NCBI GenBank assembly: GCA_004335635.1
Contig: QAXH01006001.1
Location: 1 to 64,000, forward strand
Length of the DNA stretch: 64,000 nt
DNA from: Chloromonas sp. AAM2
Lineage: Eukaryota; Chlorophyta; Chlorophyceae; Chlamydomonadales; Chlamydomonadaceae
Reading direction: 5' to 3'
In this document: positions 34,995 to 47,603 of the stretch, in pieces
Layout of the letters: every line of letters begins with the position of its first letter
Position numbering within the stretch: the stretch's first letter is position 1
Notes under the pieces: model-generated
The model's database searches: none
What the model saw: only the letters and a program-made list of their open reading frames with translations
What the model was told of the DNA's origin: nothing
Program-made: the position numbers and the translations under genes

Positions 34995-37005
34995 CTGTTG
35001 TGAAGTGCATGGGGGTTGCCAGGGTCGAGCGCCAAGACCAGCCCATAGTCTTGGATGGCCTCGTGGAAACACCCCAGCTTTGCGTAACAGTATGCCCTGG
35101 TCACATGACACGTACAAGCAGGCACAACACCTGTTTGGTACACTGGAGTGGCCTTGCCAGGGGGTGCTACGTGTAACAGTTGTTAAACACAACCACTACA
35201 GTGCCTTGGGCACTTCATCGTGATGCCTAGCGGACTGGACACAGCTTTCCTAGCGAGCATTGAGCAGCCTGCTGGCTGAACATCACACACAAGATTGCAC
35301 CAGGCTGGGCTTGCAGCACACCTGCTCTAAGGTATCTTGGATCAGCCAATGCACCAAAGATTGACGAGGAAAACTTGGCAACACGTGTGCCCTGCTACAC
35401 TTAAGAGCTTCTTCCAAGGTACACAGAGCAGATGATATACGCGAAAGAATGGGTAGAATTTGAGGCACCTGTTGTTGTAGAGCTTGACGTTGGTTGAGGC
35501 TCCTTCCAGCGCAGAGCAGTAGTCATGGATGGCAGCTTCATACTCGCCCAGGCGCCGAAATGCATGGCCTCGCTGCATGTGTGCAGGCACCACAAGGTGC
35601 ACAAGGTTGCATGCATCCGTGCCAGCGGTGGTGTCAACATTATGACTCAAGTTGACGTTAGAGTGAGAGTAACGCTTGTGACGCGATGCACGTGCATTAC
35701 TAAAGGTAATTTCTACAATCCGCGCAAATGATTAATATTTGCGTTGGACGTGCTTCCTGGTGTGCACTCCCGTCTTGTAATCTTAGGGTACGTTATCTTA
35801 GGGCACGCAGGCACAGCAAGTTGCACATTCAGGCAAAGCAACCTGACAGGCATGCACTTGATTGCAAGTGGCTTAACAGCCAGGCTTCTGAGTGGCACAA
35901 AGACAGTGTACCGCGCCGCGTTGGTTTGCAGCACCAGAGGGCACAGCCCACAAATCTAGGGCATGCCGCCAGTCACACAAGTTGCTCATGCCAGCATCCT
36001 GTCAGGCATGCAAGGAACATGGTGGGCAGGCGTGCCTCAAAAAGTGTCATCAGCTCGATAACCTGTCCCTGCCTGCACCGCCTCGTGTTGACATCTGGAT
36101 GCCTTGCTGTAGCCATAGAAACGACCATTCCTATGTGTACCTATGCACAGCCCACATTCGCATGCATGTCACGTGCATGCCGCGTGCCTCTGCCCACCTG
36201 TGTGTGTGCTGCATGGTCCTCGGGCTGCATGCCCAGCACCTTGGTGAGGTCATCCACACAGCCCCTCAAGTCCTCAAGCGCCCTTCTACAGGCTGAGAGC
36301 AGCATGAGGCAAAGCACTGGCTGACAGATAGATCGCTGTGGCAGAACCCGCATGCCTCACAAGGGCCGTACACAACCACTGGGCAAGAGCTGCGACAGCC
36401 TGTTACAGGTTTGAGATAACCATCAGGCCAACCTCACACACCAGAACATGTAAGGGTTATGTTACTGGCTGCATCACGAGGTGGGCAGGAGTGGGCTGAT
36501 AACTTTCATTGTCAGGACCCGCATGATGCTCAAGGCGAGTGCACAAGCACTGTGCAAAAGCTGCAACAGCACTAGTAGACGCCTGCAAAGTGCGGAATCA
36601 CTATCAGACCAAGCCTTGCCCACCTCAGTGACTGCTCTAAACACCGCAATGGATATTCAAGGATTATGTTGGTTATTCAAGAATTACGTGGGAGCACCTC
36701 GAGTTATCTGGAAGTTAAACGCAACTCTTGTTTACAATCACCTGCTCTGTTGAGCAGGTATGTCACGCTGTTTGGCTTGAGCTTCACTGCTGCGTCAAAG
36801 TCCTCCAGGGCAACTGACAGCAGACCCGCGTTCTGCATGGCAAGGATGTTGTTGTTGTTACTTGACCTTGAGAATTAAGGATGAATTGCATGACATATCA
36901 TGTCTGAAGGACACCTGTTGTGTACCTCAGGGCGGCAGGTGTGCTTGAACGTGCTTGGACGTGCTTCCTGGTGTGCACTCCCTCAATGTAACAAGGCCGG
37001 ACAGT
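33921..37005 (+). repeat. Three dispersed copies of a roughly 40-bp element
   Basis: The core CGTGCTTCCTGGTGTGCACT, followed by CCC, occurs at about 33938, 35747 and 36957. Copies 1 and 2 share the upstream TAATATTTGCGTTG; copy 3 keeps only part of the left flank. All are in the same orientation. The second and third lie in introns of the TPR gene and the first just beyond its last called exon. Confidence 0.85.
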
Positions 37006-40000
37006 CACCAGCCATGCATCAAAGCGATGCATGCATGGCTGGAACGCTAAGCACCTGCCCACGCCGCAAGGACTGCACAGCAGCTGTGGCTGTCAGGATA
37101 TGCCGTACCTGCCGTAGCACCCCGCGCGCATTGTGTGACAGGGCGCAGCCAGGGTCCACTGCAAGGGCTGCGTTGAAATCGTGCATGGCTTCATCCAGCC
37201 TGCGCACATGCATGGAAACACAAGGCAGGCGTGGGGTACGTGCACAGGGAAGGATCAGACTCATGCATCCTGGGTCATGCAGTTCTGTAAAGGCTCCACA
37301 TATTCATTTGCACTAAGTTGAACAACAGAAAGGCTTCCCATGCAAGCCTCCAGAGGATTTCAAGTTGAGGTTTTAAGTTGGATATCCAAGTGCTCATCTT
37401 GCTATCTTTCTATGCTTGCTGCAGGGCTGTGGCAGAGGGCCAGATGAGCACATGCATATGGAGCAGATACGTGAACAGATAGGTGCACGGGTGCGAGTGT
37501 TGAAACCAGTAACAATGATGCGGCCATCTTCTCTCCATGCAGGTGACTCTCCATGCAGGTGATCCTTCATGCAGGTGATCCTCCATGCAGGTGACTCTCC
37601 ATGCAGGTGACTCTCCATACAGGTGACTCTCCATGCAGGTGACTCACATGCCATGCCTTTCGTACAGCGCCCCTCTGTTGTGGAAGGCTGTGCTATTGGT
37701 CGGCTCCAACTCCAGGGCGCGTGTGTAGTCATGCACTGCCTCACAGAACTGATCTAGCCTGCAGAAGGAGCCAAGCACATAGAGTCTGTGAGGCATGGCA
37801 CAACGGGGCATCAATGCTTAGTGCTGGTCATGCACACTCGACAGCAGGCGGCGCTGCATTTCTCAAGGGATGAGAACAGATGAAATAAGGCTAGCATGCA
37901 GGTTTGCACATCACGACGACGCAGCACAACAACCATCGCCATGTCCTGTAGTGTGTCTGGCATATCAGCCCCTGGGCGCTGCACGGAAGTGATCCAGTCC
38001 ACAACACAAGCCAAGCACATGGACGCAATGCATAGTAATGATAATACTAAAGCATAACAATACCGAGCTCTGTCTGCAAGTTCACCAAGCCGGGGATGGA
38101 CTGCCCACACTCCTCCCACCCGGTGACCAATAAGAAGGCACTGTCTATGGAGTAACAGATGCCAGGTGTGCCCTGCCCCTCCGCTCCATGTCAGAGCAGG
38201 CAGTCAAGGGTCCCAGAACAGTCATACCGCCTAACACTGGATGATCAGCAAGAAGGCACTGCTGTCAAACTGCTGAGGGCTATGGAAGGAGCGGATAAGC
38301 AGCGCCACAGTTCAGCAATGGCGCCTCACATCACGGCATGGATGAAACACTGAGGTACGCCGTATGCGTTCTGGTATGCCTGGCGTATCGGCCTCTGGGC
38401 GTTGCACATGCCGACCAACCCACTTGTCGTGACAGAAGGCTCGGTTGTAGAAGGCTCTGCAGTGGCAGGGCGACAGCTCGATGGCGCGAGTGTAGTCTGC
38501 AATGGCGTTCTCTAGCTGACCCTGGAAAGCATACAGCAAGTGCAGACCACAGCTCACATTGGTCCGCAAACATAAACAAACACTTAGGGGACGTGCTTAC
38601 AAGTCTGTTGTCTTATCATTTGCCTGTGTGTCGAAATGCCAGCAATCAGAAAAGCAGGAACGGAAGAGATACTGAACATTGCATCCTCATGCAGCAGACA
38701 CCAAGAGGCACACTTGTGCGTGGCATTCCCTGGCCTGCGCCAGCATGGCCTGAGACAGTACAACTTTGCCATGTGTCACTGTTTCTGAAGCTTACCGCTT
38801 TTCTGAAGGAGAAGCCCCGATTGTGGTAAAAGTCTGCTGCTGTCGGGTCGAGCTCAATGGCCCGGTTAAAATCCTGCGCGCCATGCCATCACCTCCCACA
38901 TCACCTCGTGCATTGGCAACCCGGAGCGTTGTGCAACTCGTTGTGCAGTTACAGGTGCTGCCCCGGGGAGTCAGATATTACAGATACAGTTTACAATAAT
39001 GACATACATACATGAGGATTGGAAGTTGACATCCGGTTTACAATGTCATACATACAGTATATCATAAGGACTGGAAGGCTGACTGCATTGCCCATTGGCT
39101 GTGCACTCTAGTCACTCGTGTTTGCAACACAGAACGGGCTTGGTGATGGCTGCACGCCATTTGGCTCGTACCGTCCGACGGCATGTCGATCCTCTCAAGC
39201 TAGTCATGCTCACATGCAGCCCACCCCCACCTGTATTGCCCCTTGAAAATCGCCGAGCCTGTCCCGAGTGATGCCCCTGTTGTAGTGCGCGTAGCTGTTG
39301 CCTGGCTCTAGCTGCGGAGTACAAGCGCAATGGCAGACCTGATTCACTCATCACTCAGGGTCTGGTATCGTTGCAGATAGCGGTCGATGCCACATGGGCA
39401 CGCTATCAGCTCCGATAGCGTTGGCATCACCACATGACCCAAGTCTACGTCCTTATTCTCCACGACAATTGATTGTATTTACCATTGACCACCTTCTCAT
39501 TCCTGAAGGATCCGTGTCCGAATTTCTGTTCCTTTGTTATTAATTCGATTGACTGGTCCTTCCCTCTCCCGACTGATCAATTAGCAGCAACTCCTTCTCA
39601 GCCTTGGCTGAGGCTGTGCAGGCAGTGAACTCTATCAAGTGCCCTGTACCCACCAGCCGGTGGTACACATCCGCACTGTGCAGACAGTGCGGCTCAGTAT
39701 CAAACAGTAGAGGGCCCAGGTACGCATGCGTGTGTGTGTGTGTGTGTGTTGATCTCCCACCGTACAAAATCATCATGTACCATAGCAACAATTTCCCTGC
39801 AAAGCCCAGAATCAGTACGGTATACCAGCATGCATACCACCCACCTGCAATGCGCGGGTGTAGTCGTCCACAGCGAGCTGATGCTCACCCAACTGCACGC
39901 CACAAGCATCAAAAACTCACCCTCAGGAACTCACTGGGGGAAATAGCAGAGTGCCAACAGCTACATTGACCTCTAGGCTAAGCGTAAGGGTTGCGTTACT

Positions 40001-40289
40001 GAGGCGGCCGTCCATATGCTCGTGCATGCCACCAGCACATCCCCCCACACATGCAACGCTAAAGGTTCAACCCTAGGCACCTGCCACCAACGTCATGCCA
40101 ACCTAATGCTAGCATGGCCACCCAGCCTGGAACACCCAGGACCGCACACACACGCATGCCCACGCACACACACACACACACACACATGCGCAAAGACTCA
40201 TACGCACACACACAAGTGAGGGGCTGCCTGATACAGCGCCTGAATTGGTTGGTCTTGCAGTACCGTGGGTTGCACAATGACAAGTCATG

Positions 40290-40330
<41 letters not shown>

Positions 40331-43300
40331 TTTGGCACACAAACCTTATCATACAAGAATCCTCGGTTGAAGAAGGATTTGAAGTGCGTGGGGTCGGCAG
40401 CGATGGCTGCCGAGTAGGCCTCAATGGCCCTCTCAAACTCACCAACCTACAGAAACGTGCACCACGTGGACCTTGTGCATCAAACCCGGAAAAATGCACA
40501 GCATGTGCTGCGTGAGCGACAGACCCAGGCCTCTGCCCAGCAAGGGTTTTTGCATGTGCATTCGGTTGGTACAATGTGGATGTTTTGAGGGGGTTGGAAA
40601 AACACCTGTGGTTTGCCTGCTTGGCCCGGTGTAGTCTTTTGTGGGATGCAAACTGTGGCTAGGCCTGCTTGCTTGCTTGTAAGCTTGATGTCATCATTTC
40701 ACGGTCTTTCGCTTACTGATGTTGCACCACATCAGCACCCTAAGCAAAGCATGAGCATGGTGTTTCACGAACATCAAGATGAACAATGAGCATGATGTCC
40801 CAGAGCGGCTGGCTGTGCGGCAACACACATGCATGCATCCATCAGGTATACAGACATGCACCCATCGGGTATACAGACATGCACCCATTCCCCCACATGC
40901 CTTGCGATGGCCCAGGCCGCGCTGATGGTGACTGTCCACGAGCTCGTGCCTGCAGGCAGCGCACGAGAAAACCGCTCAGATCATGACATGCACACTGACC
41001 ATGCCATCTCCTCCACCAGGCTGTTGCCACCTCTCTGCATGCGCACCGCAGCCCTCTTGATGCTTCTTTCAGGACAGCCTTGACCGTCTGAAAGCAGCTG
41101 GGGCCATCTCACATGCAGACCATTAGGCACCCACGAACAGATTGTGTTTACGCAGACCTTGATAGAGGGCCAAGCAGGCACACCCTCCCACTCACACACA
41201 CACACACACACACACACCTTTCATGTGTGCCATCTGTTCCATGTGTGCCATCATGCGTGCTGCCCCTGCGCCTGCCACCCGCTCCGCTGGATGCGGCCGG
41301 CTCCGCTGCCTGCCCACCAGCACCTGCAAGCATCATGATGTTGTACATGGATGCTTGAGCCAGCTTCTGTTCGACTTGAGGTACGATACAGGTGAAACTA
41401 CATGCAGCCTAAACCCTCTAAAAACAGGTTGAGTGCCAACGTTCAAGGAAAGTATGACGCAAGTACGTGACGCAAAAGATACTCACTCACTCACTCACTC
41501 ACTCACTTACCCTCCCCATGGTAGGCCGCTGGGCTGCAGCAGCGGCCTGTATCGCTGCATGAGGGAACGCGCTGCATGAGGAGCTGCTGAGCACGTGCTG
41601 CATGCCGCTCCATGCGCCTCCCAATGGCAGCACAGAACGGGCTGGCGACAGGGGTGTGAGTATCTGCTGCATAGGGCAAGGCCTGCTGCTGATGGTTGCT
41701 GCCAGCTTCGCTGTGGCTTCTACTGTGATTGCTGCTTGCCTGTGAGTGTGAGCCTGCGGTGACACGTGCGCACACAACCAGTGTGCCAAGAGGACGGCCG
41801 GTGCAAACTGCAAAGGGCCAGCATAGCAGGTTTGTGCAGCTTCAACACTGGCTCGCCTGCCTGGATGCATCCATGCCGTCTGCTCAAGGAAGGTGTGTGT
41901 TCGCTTCATGCATTCGCTGTGTGCACAGTATAGTTGTGTGATCTGCAAATGCTGGTGGTTGCGTGTGTCTTTATCCTGATCGTTCACTCAGCTGGTCCTC
42001 CCATCCTTTCTTTCCACCATGATGCAAATTCCTACCATGGAGCAATTGTACCTGGCATGAGCATTGTATACATTGCACAGGTACACTTGCGTGTATACAC
42101 CCATTGCATACAAGTGTACTTGACGTGATGTCCACGCAGTCATCTCGCTCACCTTGGGCGTCAATCCTGCTATCATCCGAGGCTGCCTTTAATTCCAAGG
42201 CTTCCGATTCCTGGTCCTGCTGTTGCGTTTCCTGCTGCTGACTGGGCTGAGCTGTGAGCCAGTCAGCCTTCGGAGCCGTGCCAGCCAGCCTACTTGTGCC
42301 ACGTGCAGCACCCCCGCCTTGCTGACTAATGGTCTGTGTGTTGGCATCCGAGGTCACAGAACCAGGTGTGATGGCGCCTGAGTCAGCGTCTGATGCAAGC
42401 ATGGAAACTGAAATCATGTCTAGCCGACCCAGGCGGGCCTGAAGGCTGCGGCGTTTGGCCAGAGAGGTGCTGCTGCTGCTGGTGTCCCGGTCCAAAGCGT
42501 ACCGATAGTCCTCTGGGATGCAGTCACATGGGCAAGGGCACATGGGCAAGTGAAACATGGGTCACATGGCCAAAGGCACATGAGCAAGGGACACGTGGGC
42601 CACATGGGCAAGGGACAATCGTGTCACATGGGCACATGGTCCACACAAGCAGCAGCTGTTGGTCTCGGCCCGGCCAGGTCACCAATGTACCATGGGAGAG
42701 CAGATGTGCTTACATGCAAATGACAATACAAAGCAAAGGCGAGCACACTAGGTGCTGCATGCGGTACTGAACAAAACAAGTGGTGGTGCACCCTGGCATG
42801 GCGATGTGTGTGGATGCATGCGTTCGTGATGGCCGAGTGTATGCATGCAGGCTGGTGCTGCAGCCTCACCGATAGCCTGGCTGTAGTCTCCCTTCTTATT
42901 TCGGCATGCAGCTCTGGCGTAAGAAGCGTTGACATGGTTGGGCTCTATAGATAGGACGTTTGTGAACTCCGCAATAGCCTCATCAAGTCTGTTCAACTTG
43001 ACGTAGAGAGCACCCCGGTAGTAAAAAGCTTCAACACAGCAAGGCTCGAGCTGCAGGGCTGCTGCAAAGTCTGCCAATGCCAGCTGGGGCGCATCTGTGA
43101 ACATGGAAGGGAAGCGTTGCTGTTGTTACCTGAGGGCCCTAGCAGCTTGTGACAAGTTAATAGTATTGCTGTTGAGTGGTCGAAACAGCCTGGTCTGCGG
43201 GACAGCCTGCTCCCTGCATGGGTCCTCCGTCCATGTGTGTCCCAGGTACACTTCAACGTCACGTCATGCGTCGTGTAAAACAATCCAGGAGCGGTACGAT

Positions 43301-43474
43301 ACACAGGCAAGAATATTGCCGTGACCCACCTGTGTCTGCAAAAGCCCGAGCGCGTGCGACGAGCGCTTTGAGGTTTGTGGCGTCATTCTGAATCCGCTTG
43401 GTGGCCAGAGCAATGAGCTCTGTCGGATGCTTGCTGTGTTTCAAGTTTGCAACAATCTGCACCTCAACAGCCAT
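34995..43474 (-). CDS. Tetratricopeptide-repeat protein, at least 18 exons, 3' end unresolved
   Basis: Exons (coding order): 43474-43330, 43094-42870, 42512-42153, 41753-41511, 41323-41218, 41065-41000, 40949-40901, 40446-40345, 39892-39845, 39311-39231, 38873-38796, 38521-38424, 37758-37648, 37199-37109, 36832-36742, 36292-36198, 35572-35469, 35096-34995; phases agree throughout and give 731 codons. The start is MAVEVQIVANLK. About 12 TPRs are visible: two in exon 2, then from exon 7 to the end (for example FNRGFLYDKLGEHQLAVDDY). They are interrupted by a 230-residue Ser/Gln/Gly-rich insert in exons 3-6. TPR arrays bind protein partners; the repeat number resembles TTC6/TTC13-type proteins, but no specific orthologue is claimed. 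The exon 6 acceptor (GAAAG) is weak, and intron 7 seems to have a GC donor. The last called exon ends in a split codon, so more exons follow. Confidence 0.85.
37535..37646 (-). repeat. 16-bp minisatellite, 7 units, abutting a TPR exon donor
   Basis: On the plus strand CCATGCAGGTGACTCT repeats with a period of 16 from 37535 to about 37646. The array directly follows (coding sense) the donor of the exon at 37648-37758, and it shares the donor-proximal sequence GACTCAC/GACTCTC. Confidence 0.92.
39731..39749 (+). repeat. (TG)n microsatellite
   Basis: A (TG) run lies in the intron between TPR exons at 39845 and 39311; it reads (CA)n on the coding strand. Confidence 0.9.
40164..40330. repeat. (AC)n and (GAT)13 microsatellites
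   Basis: The (AC)n run is at about 40164-40186 and the (GAT)n run at 40291-40330, both in the intron after the TPR exon 40345-40446. The (GAT)n tract starts only 14 bases from the donor and creates spurious poly-Asp and poly-His frames. Confidence 0.95.
41193..41217. repeat. (AC)n microsatellite fused to a splice donor
   Basis: On the coding strand the TPR exon at 41218-41323 ends GAAAG and the intron starts GTGTGTGTG, so the donor GT is the first unit of the (TG)n run. Confidence 0.9.
41482..41510 (-). repeat. (ACTC)n tract forming the donor of a TPR exon
   Basis: In coding sense the intron after 41511 starts GTAAGTGAGTGAGTGAGTGA, a run of the 4-base unit GTGA/GAGT. Every unit contains a possible GTGAGT donor; the first GTAAGT is used in this model. 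Confidence 0.9.
42530..42640 (-). repeat. Degenerate CACATGGGCAAGGG repeat in a TPR intron
   Basis: Short irregular units built from CACATGGGCAAGGG and GTCACATGG occupy the intron just upstream (coding sense) of the acceptor of the exon 42153-42512. Confidence 0.7.
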
Positions 43475-43805
43475 CTTGAGGCAGGACGGGAGCAGGTGGC
43501 GCAGCCTACAGTTACCGCATTCTACGGCATTTCCTGTGAGCTCTTGGTACGCAAGGCAGAGCGGGTAAGTCACGCTTGCGTTGTTATGGCCACCTGTGAA
43601 GCTTTTGTAAGTTTAACGGAGGGTTGGAGAAAACCGACGATGGCGGTTGTTCTGCGTTTTGTGTGCTTCACACAGCACACTCTACGTATATGAGCTAGAT
43701 CACGCCAATGTATTCCATCTAGAAGTCAGTAGACGCCTGTGCGGGCAGTAACCATTGCGTTACTAATTTCTAGCCAAAGGCCCTAGTCAGAGGCAGGACG
43801 TGACT
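43475..43805. promoter_or_regulatory. 331-bp divergent promoter region between the TPR and MEMO1 genes
   Basis: The start codons at 43474 (minus) and 43806 (plus) diverge, so this stretch must carry both 5' flanks. An AT-rich TACGTATATG string is at about 43683. No other motif is claimed. Confidence 0.4.
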
Positions 43806-46587
43806 ATGCCAAGAGTCTCACGAAAACCCACTCATGCTGGCTCTTGGTATGACGCATCAGGTAAGGGTTTTCTAGGGTTTCTGATGGACCTCACATGCTT
43901 GCACCTAACTGCCTCGTGGGTGCTTGCGCAGTATCAAGTGTTCTCAACTGCTGTGTTCACTGTTCACAGCACAAGTCTTGCCATGCCAAATCCTGCAACT
44001 GCAGGCAATGCTCTTGCCAAGGAGATTGATAGCTGGATGAATGACGCCTCCATCGTGCAAGGCGGCCATGCACAGGCAATAATTGCACCGTGCGTGTTGC
44101 CATGCCATTCAGCACAGGGCACAGGGTCCCCAATTTAACATCATTGACTCCACATTGCACATCAATGACTCATAAGTGCATTTCCACAGCTTGACACGCC
44201 TTGCAATCATCAGATGCGTGCGCTTCAACTGATAAGCGCTGCCTCTGTGTGCAGGCATGCAGGGTATCGTTACTGTGGCCATGTAATGGCGTATGCGTAC
44301 AAGCACATCAATCCTGAGCAAGTGTGAGTTGCCGGCGTAGTTCTGTTTCATCTGGCCTTATCGGCCTGGTCAGCATATGCTGTAGTGCTACTAGACCTAT
44401 ACCTCAACACCAGCCCCTTTCCATTTCGCACAGCATTCATCATCAGACACGTGCGCTTCAACTGACATGCCGTGTTTCACCTTATGTATGTAGCTTGATT
44501 TGACGGGGATACGTGCACAGGCTAGCGCACACCAGACCTTTATCCAAATGTCAGCCGCTGCCCCTTGTGCAGTAAGCCTGACAGGCCGTGCTTACGATGA
44601 ATCCATATGGCTAGCCAGACAAATATTTCATCCATTACATAGCTTCTCATGGTTCAGCCCACGGTACCGCAGGACCAACCAGCTAGGCGCTCAGATAGCC
44701 TCACAGCAATGCATTCAGCTGGCAGCAGACAGTTGATAATAATTAGCTCGTAAGAAGGACGTACGGTATTGGATTATTTTCATCAGTCCGTGCACTTGGC
44801 CCATCTAAGATTATTATCGCCACTATTACCGTATGCATTACAAACAGCACCAACTCAATGACCATCGCCGCTGATGTGTCATGCCTCCAGCATGAGTACA
44901 TCATGGCCACGTGAACGGAACTGAATGCCTGGTGCTCGCTGACGATTCACATTTCTGATGCTGCAAGGACACCAATCAACAGCAACCGTGACCTTACCAC
45001 TCCCCGGTTACCACAGAGGTTCCCTGACGTACCCAGATGTGCACTGCATGCGTCGCTGCTCCGTGCAGGTCGCGTATGTTCCTCCTGGGCCCATCGCACC
45101 ACAAGTTCACGCGCCGCTGCATGCTCTCACAGACCACTGCGTACGACACCCCACTGGGTGAGCACTTCACCTTCTACATGCATGGACGGATCGCGGCCTA
45201 TCTATCACCGCAAACAGTCAGGGTGCAAGTCTGAACGCCTATAGCCAATACTTCAGCCGCAGATGCTATCACACATAAGCTCCTGCTTGGGATGCTTGGG
45301 CAAGCAGGCGTTAAGACAGTAGGTGTAGCCACCTTTAAAGGCATGGCTTGCTTCAATGTGCGCCGTGAGGCTCACTCGTGCGGCTGCGTGTGGCGTGCCC
45401 CATGCTCGAGTCGACGTTGCCTCCACGGACCCAATGGCACACCATGCATGTGCATGTCATGGGCATGTCATGCGCTGCAGGCAGCATGGCCATAGACCAG
45501 GGTGTGTACGATGAGCTCAGGGCCACAGGCGCCTTTGACACCATGGACGTGGACACCGATGAGGTGCGAGGAGGGCTAGTTGCCGTTGCTCTTGTCTACT
45601 CACATGACATGGCCTTCAGTTAGGGGAGGACTGCTCAGCGGGAGGAGGGGGGAGGGGGGAGGCAGACTGCAGGGAAGGCAAGGGTGCACGCGAGGGGTTG
45701 CTGCACAGGCTGTGGCGGCACTTGCTCAACATAACCTTTGAACCTCAGTCGATCACCTCCCTGATGGGACCCCCTTTCAGTCTGGCCCATTGCATGGCGG
45801 CCTGCTAGTGCAGGCGGAGCACAGCCTGGAGCTGCACACGCCCTACATACAGCGCACCATGGCGGGCCGGCCCTTCACACTGGTGCCCGTCATGGTTGGG
45901 TCGCTCACACCTGAAACGTGAGTCAACTACGGAATGACTACCGAACTCACTACTCAAGGCTCGTGGGCAACAAGCACACAACACAAGCACGAATGCACTT
46001 CAACATGCGCATGCAAAACACTAACAGGACACATGGATCCTGTGCCTTTACACATGATGATGTAGGTGTGTGCATGAGGAGGAACAGGAGGAGGTTGTGA
46101 GTCATAAGAAAGGGCAGAAGGCCTGTGCTGTAATGCCCCTTTTGTCATCTTGCACACACTCCAGCCTCTGCTCAAAAGGCTTTTCTGTCATCTTGCACAC
46201 TGCGTGCACATTCGAGGTGCTGTTCAGGAGACTGTGCGTGCAGTGCATGTGTGCAGTGAGGCCGAGTACGGCGCGATCTTTGGTCCATATCTTGACGACC
46301 CCAGTAACTGCTTCGTGGTCTCCTCGGACTTCTGTCACTGGGGCTCCCGCTTCTCATACACCTTCTACGATAAACAGCAGGTGGGTGCGGACGGCAAGAT
46401 TTTCTGCATTCCTGTTGGAATGCTGAAATACCAGATGATTTGTTCAATAGTTCTGGGCCTTCAATCGATGAATGAGATTGTCTTAGGGGCGCCAGGAGCA
46501 TCTGACCAACACACCTGGCCTTGCGGCGCACAACAGACGCTGTTCATTGAGTGGTATTGGATGTTAACAGCAGCCCACATGAGCCTC

Positions 46588-46627
<40 letters not shown>

Positions 46628-47603
46628 CTGGCATGCAGGGCCCCATCTGGAAGAGCATCCAGTGGCTTGACGAGCAAGGCATGCAGGCCATAGAAACGGT
46701 AAGTAACGGCAGCAGGCAGCACATGGGGTGATTGCTACTGGTGCTGCAGCTTCGCCATTGTGCCAGCCTGTTGAACTGTCTTGGTTCTGCATGGTGCGCA
46801 GAATTGGCCCGTCAGCCACCCTTACAGTGCATCTGTAGGACGCATGGCAGTACATCAGCTTGGGCAGGCGACAAAGCATGTGTCAGAGGTATTAATGTCA
46901 ATGCAAGCCAAGCCAGGGTGGCAAACTGGTGTCATTCTGTTTCCAGTGAACGTGTGTAGAGCGCATGTGGCTTTGGGGCGACACACCGCTCCACATGATT
47001 ATGAAATCAACGCTGCCTGCTCGTCCCCATGTTGCATGTCGCAGGGTCGACCTGAACCATTCACCAAGTACCTGTCCCAGTTCCACAACACCATCTGCGG
47101 GAGACACCCAATAGGGGTGCTGCTCAATGTGAGCGGCACATGGGTGCCGTGACTGCCGCGACATGCCACATGGGTCACATGCTGCCACATGGCCACATGG
47201 GGTCATATGTCGCTGAATTCAGATTGTGTGCATGCCATTGCAAACTGGCAAGTGTGTCTTATTGTGTACAACTGGCATAGCAAAACAACAGCAAAAGTTG
47301 GCCCATTCATTAGTCCATCAGGCAGCCAATCAGTATGTCAGTTTGTATGACTTACTTAGATGGTTGAGCAGCTACGGTTGGCGTGTGTTGATCAACCAGT
47401 GCCCAGCCAGGCCACCTCAGGCCGGCATATTCTCCCTGGCCCTCCAAGGCCATGCCTGTCGAATGCCCATGCAGATGCTTCAACACTGTCAACGATCCTA
47501 TGACGTCAAGTTTCAACACTACGACCAGAGCAGCCACTGCAACACACAGGCGGACTCGAGCGTCAGTTACGCGGCGGCAACAGTGGTGGCACGTGGGCAA
47601 TGA
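43806..47603 (+). CDS. MEMO1: MEMO1 family protein, 10 exons, 293 aa
   Basis: The MEMO family has an extradiol-dioxygenase-like fold; human MEMO1 binds copper and acts in redox and cytoskeletal signalling (family knowledge). Exons: 43806-43860, 44005-44089, 44255-44323, 45069-45157, 45481-45563, 45814-45917, 46257-46380, 46639-46698, 47045-47128, 47475-47603; all phases agree. Conserved blocks in order: [76 protein letters not shown]. The metal-site residues by alignment to human are His 48, His 80, His 189 and Cys 241, all present. Length matches the human protein (297 aa). The start MPRVSRK follows closely after the divergent TPR gene. Intron 7 ends in a (TG)n tract 13 bases before its acceptor. 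Confidence 0.97.
46589..46626 (+). repeat. (TG)n microsatellite next to a MEMO1 acceptor
   Basis: A (TG) run of about 19 units is followed directly by CCTGGCATGCAG, the acceptor of exon 8 at 46639. It replaces much of the usual pyrimidine tract. Confidence 0.95.

Noticed and set aside
39590..39715. Candidate TPR exon on the minus strand
   Set aside because: The exons 39845-39892 and 39231-39311 already join in phase to give an unbroken TPR, and inserting this piece would break it.
40109..40515. Poly-Asp and poly-His frames around 40.3 kb
   Set aside because: Produced by the (GAT)n microsatellite in an intron of the TPR gene; no homology outside the run.
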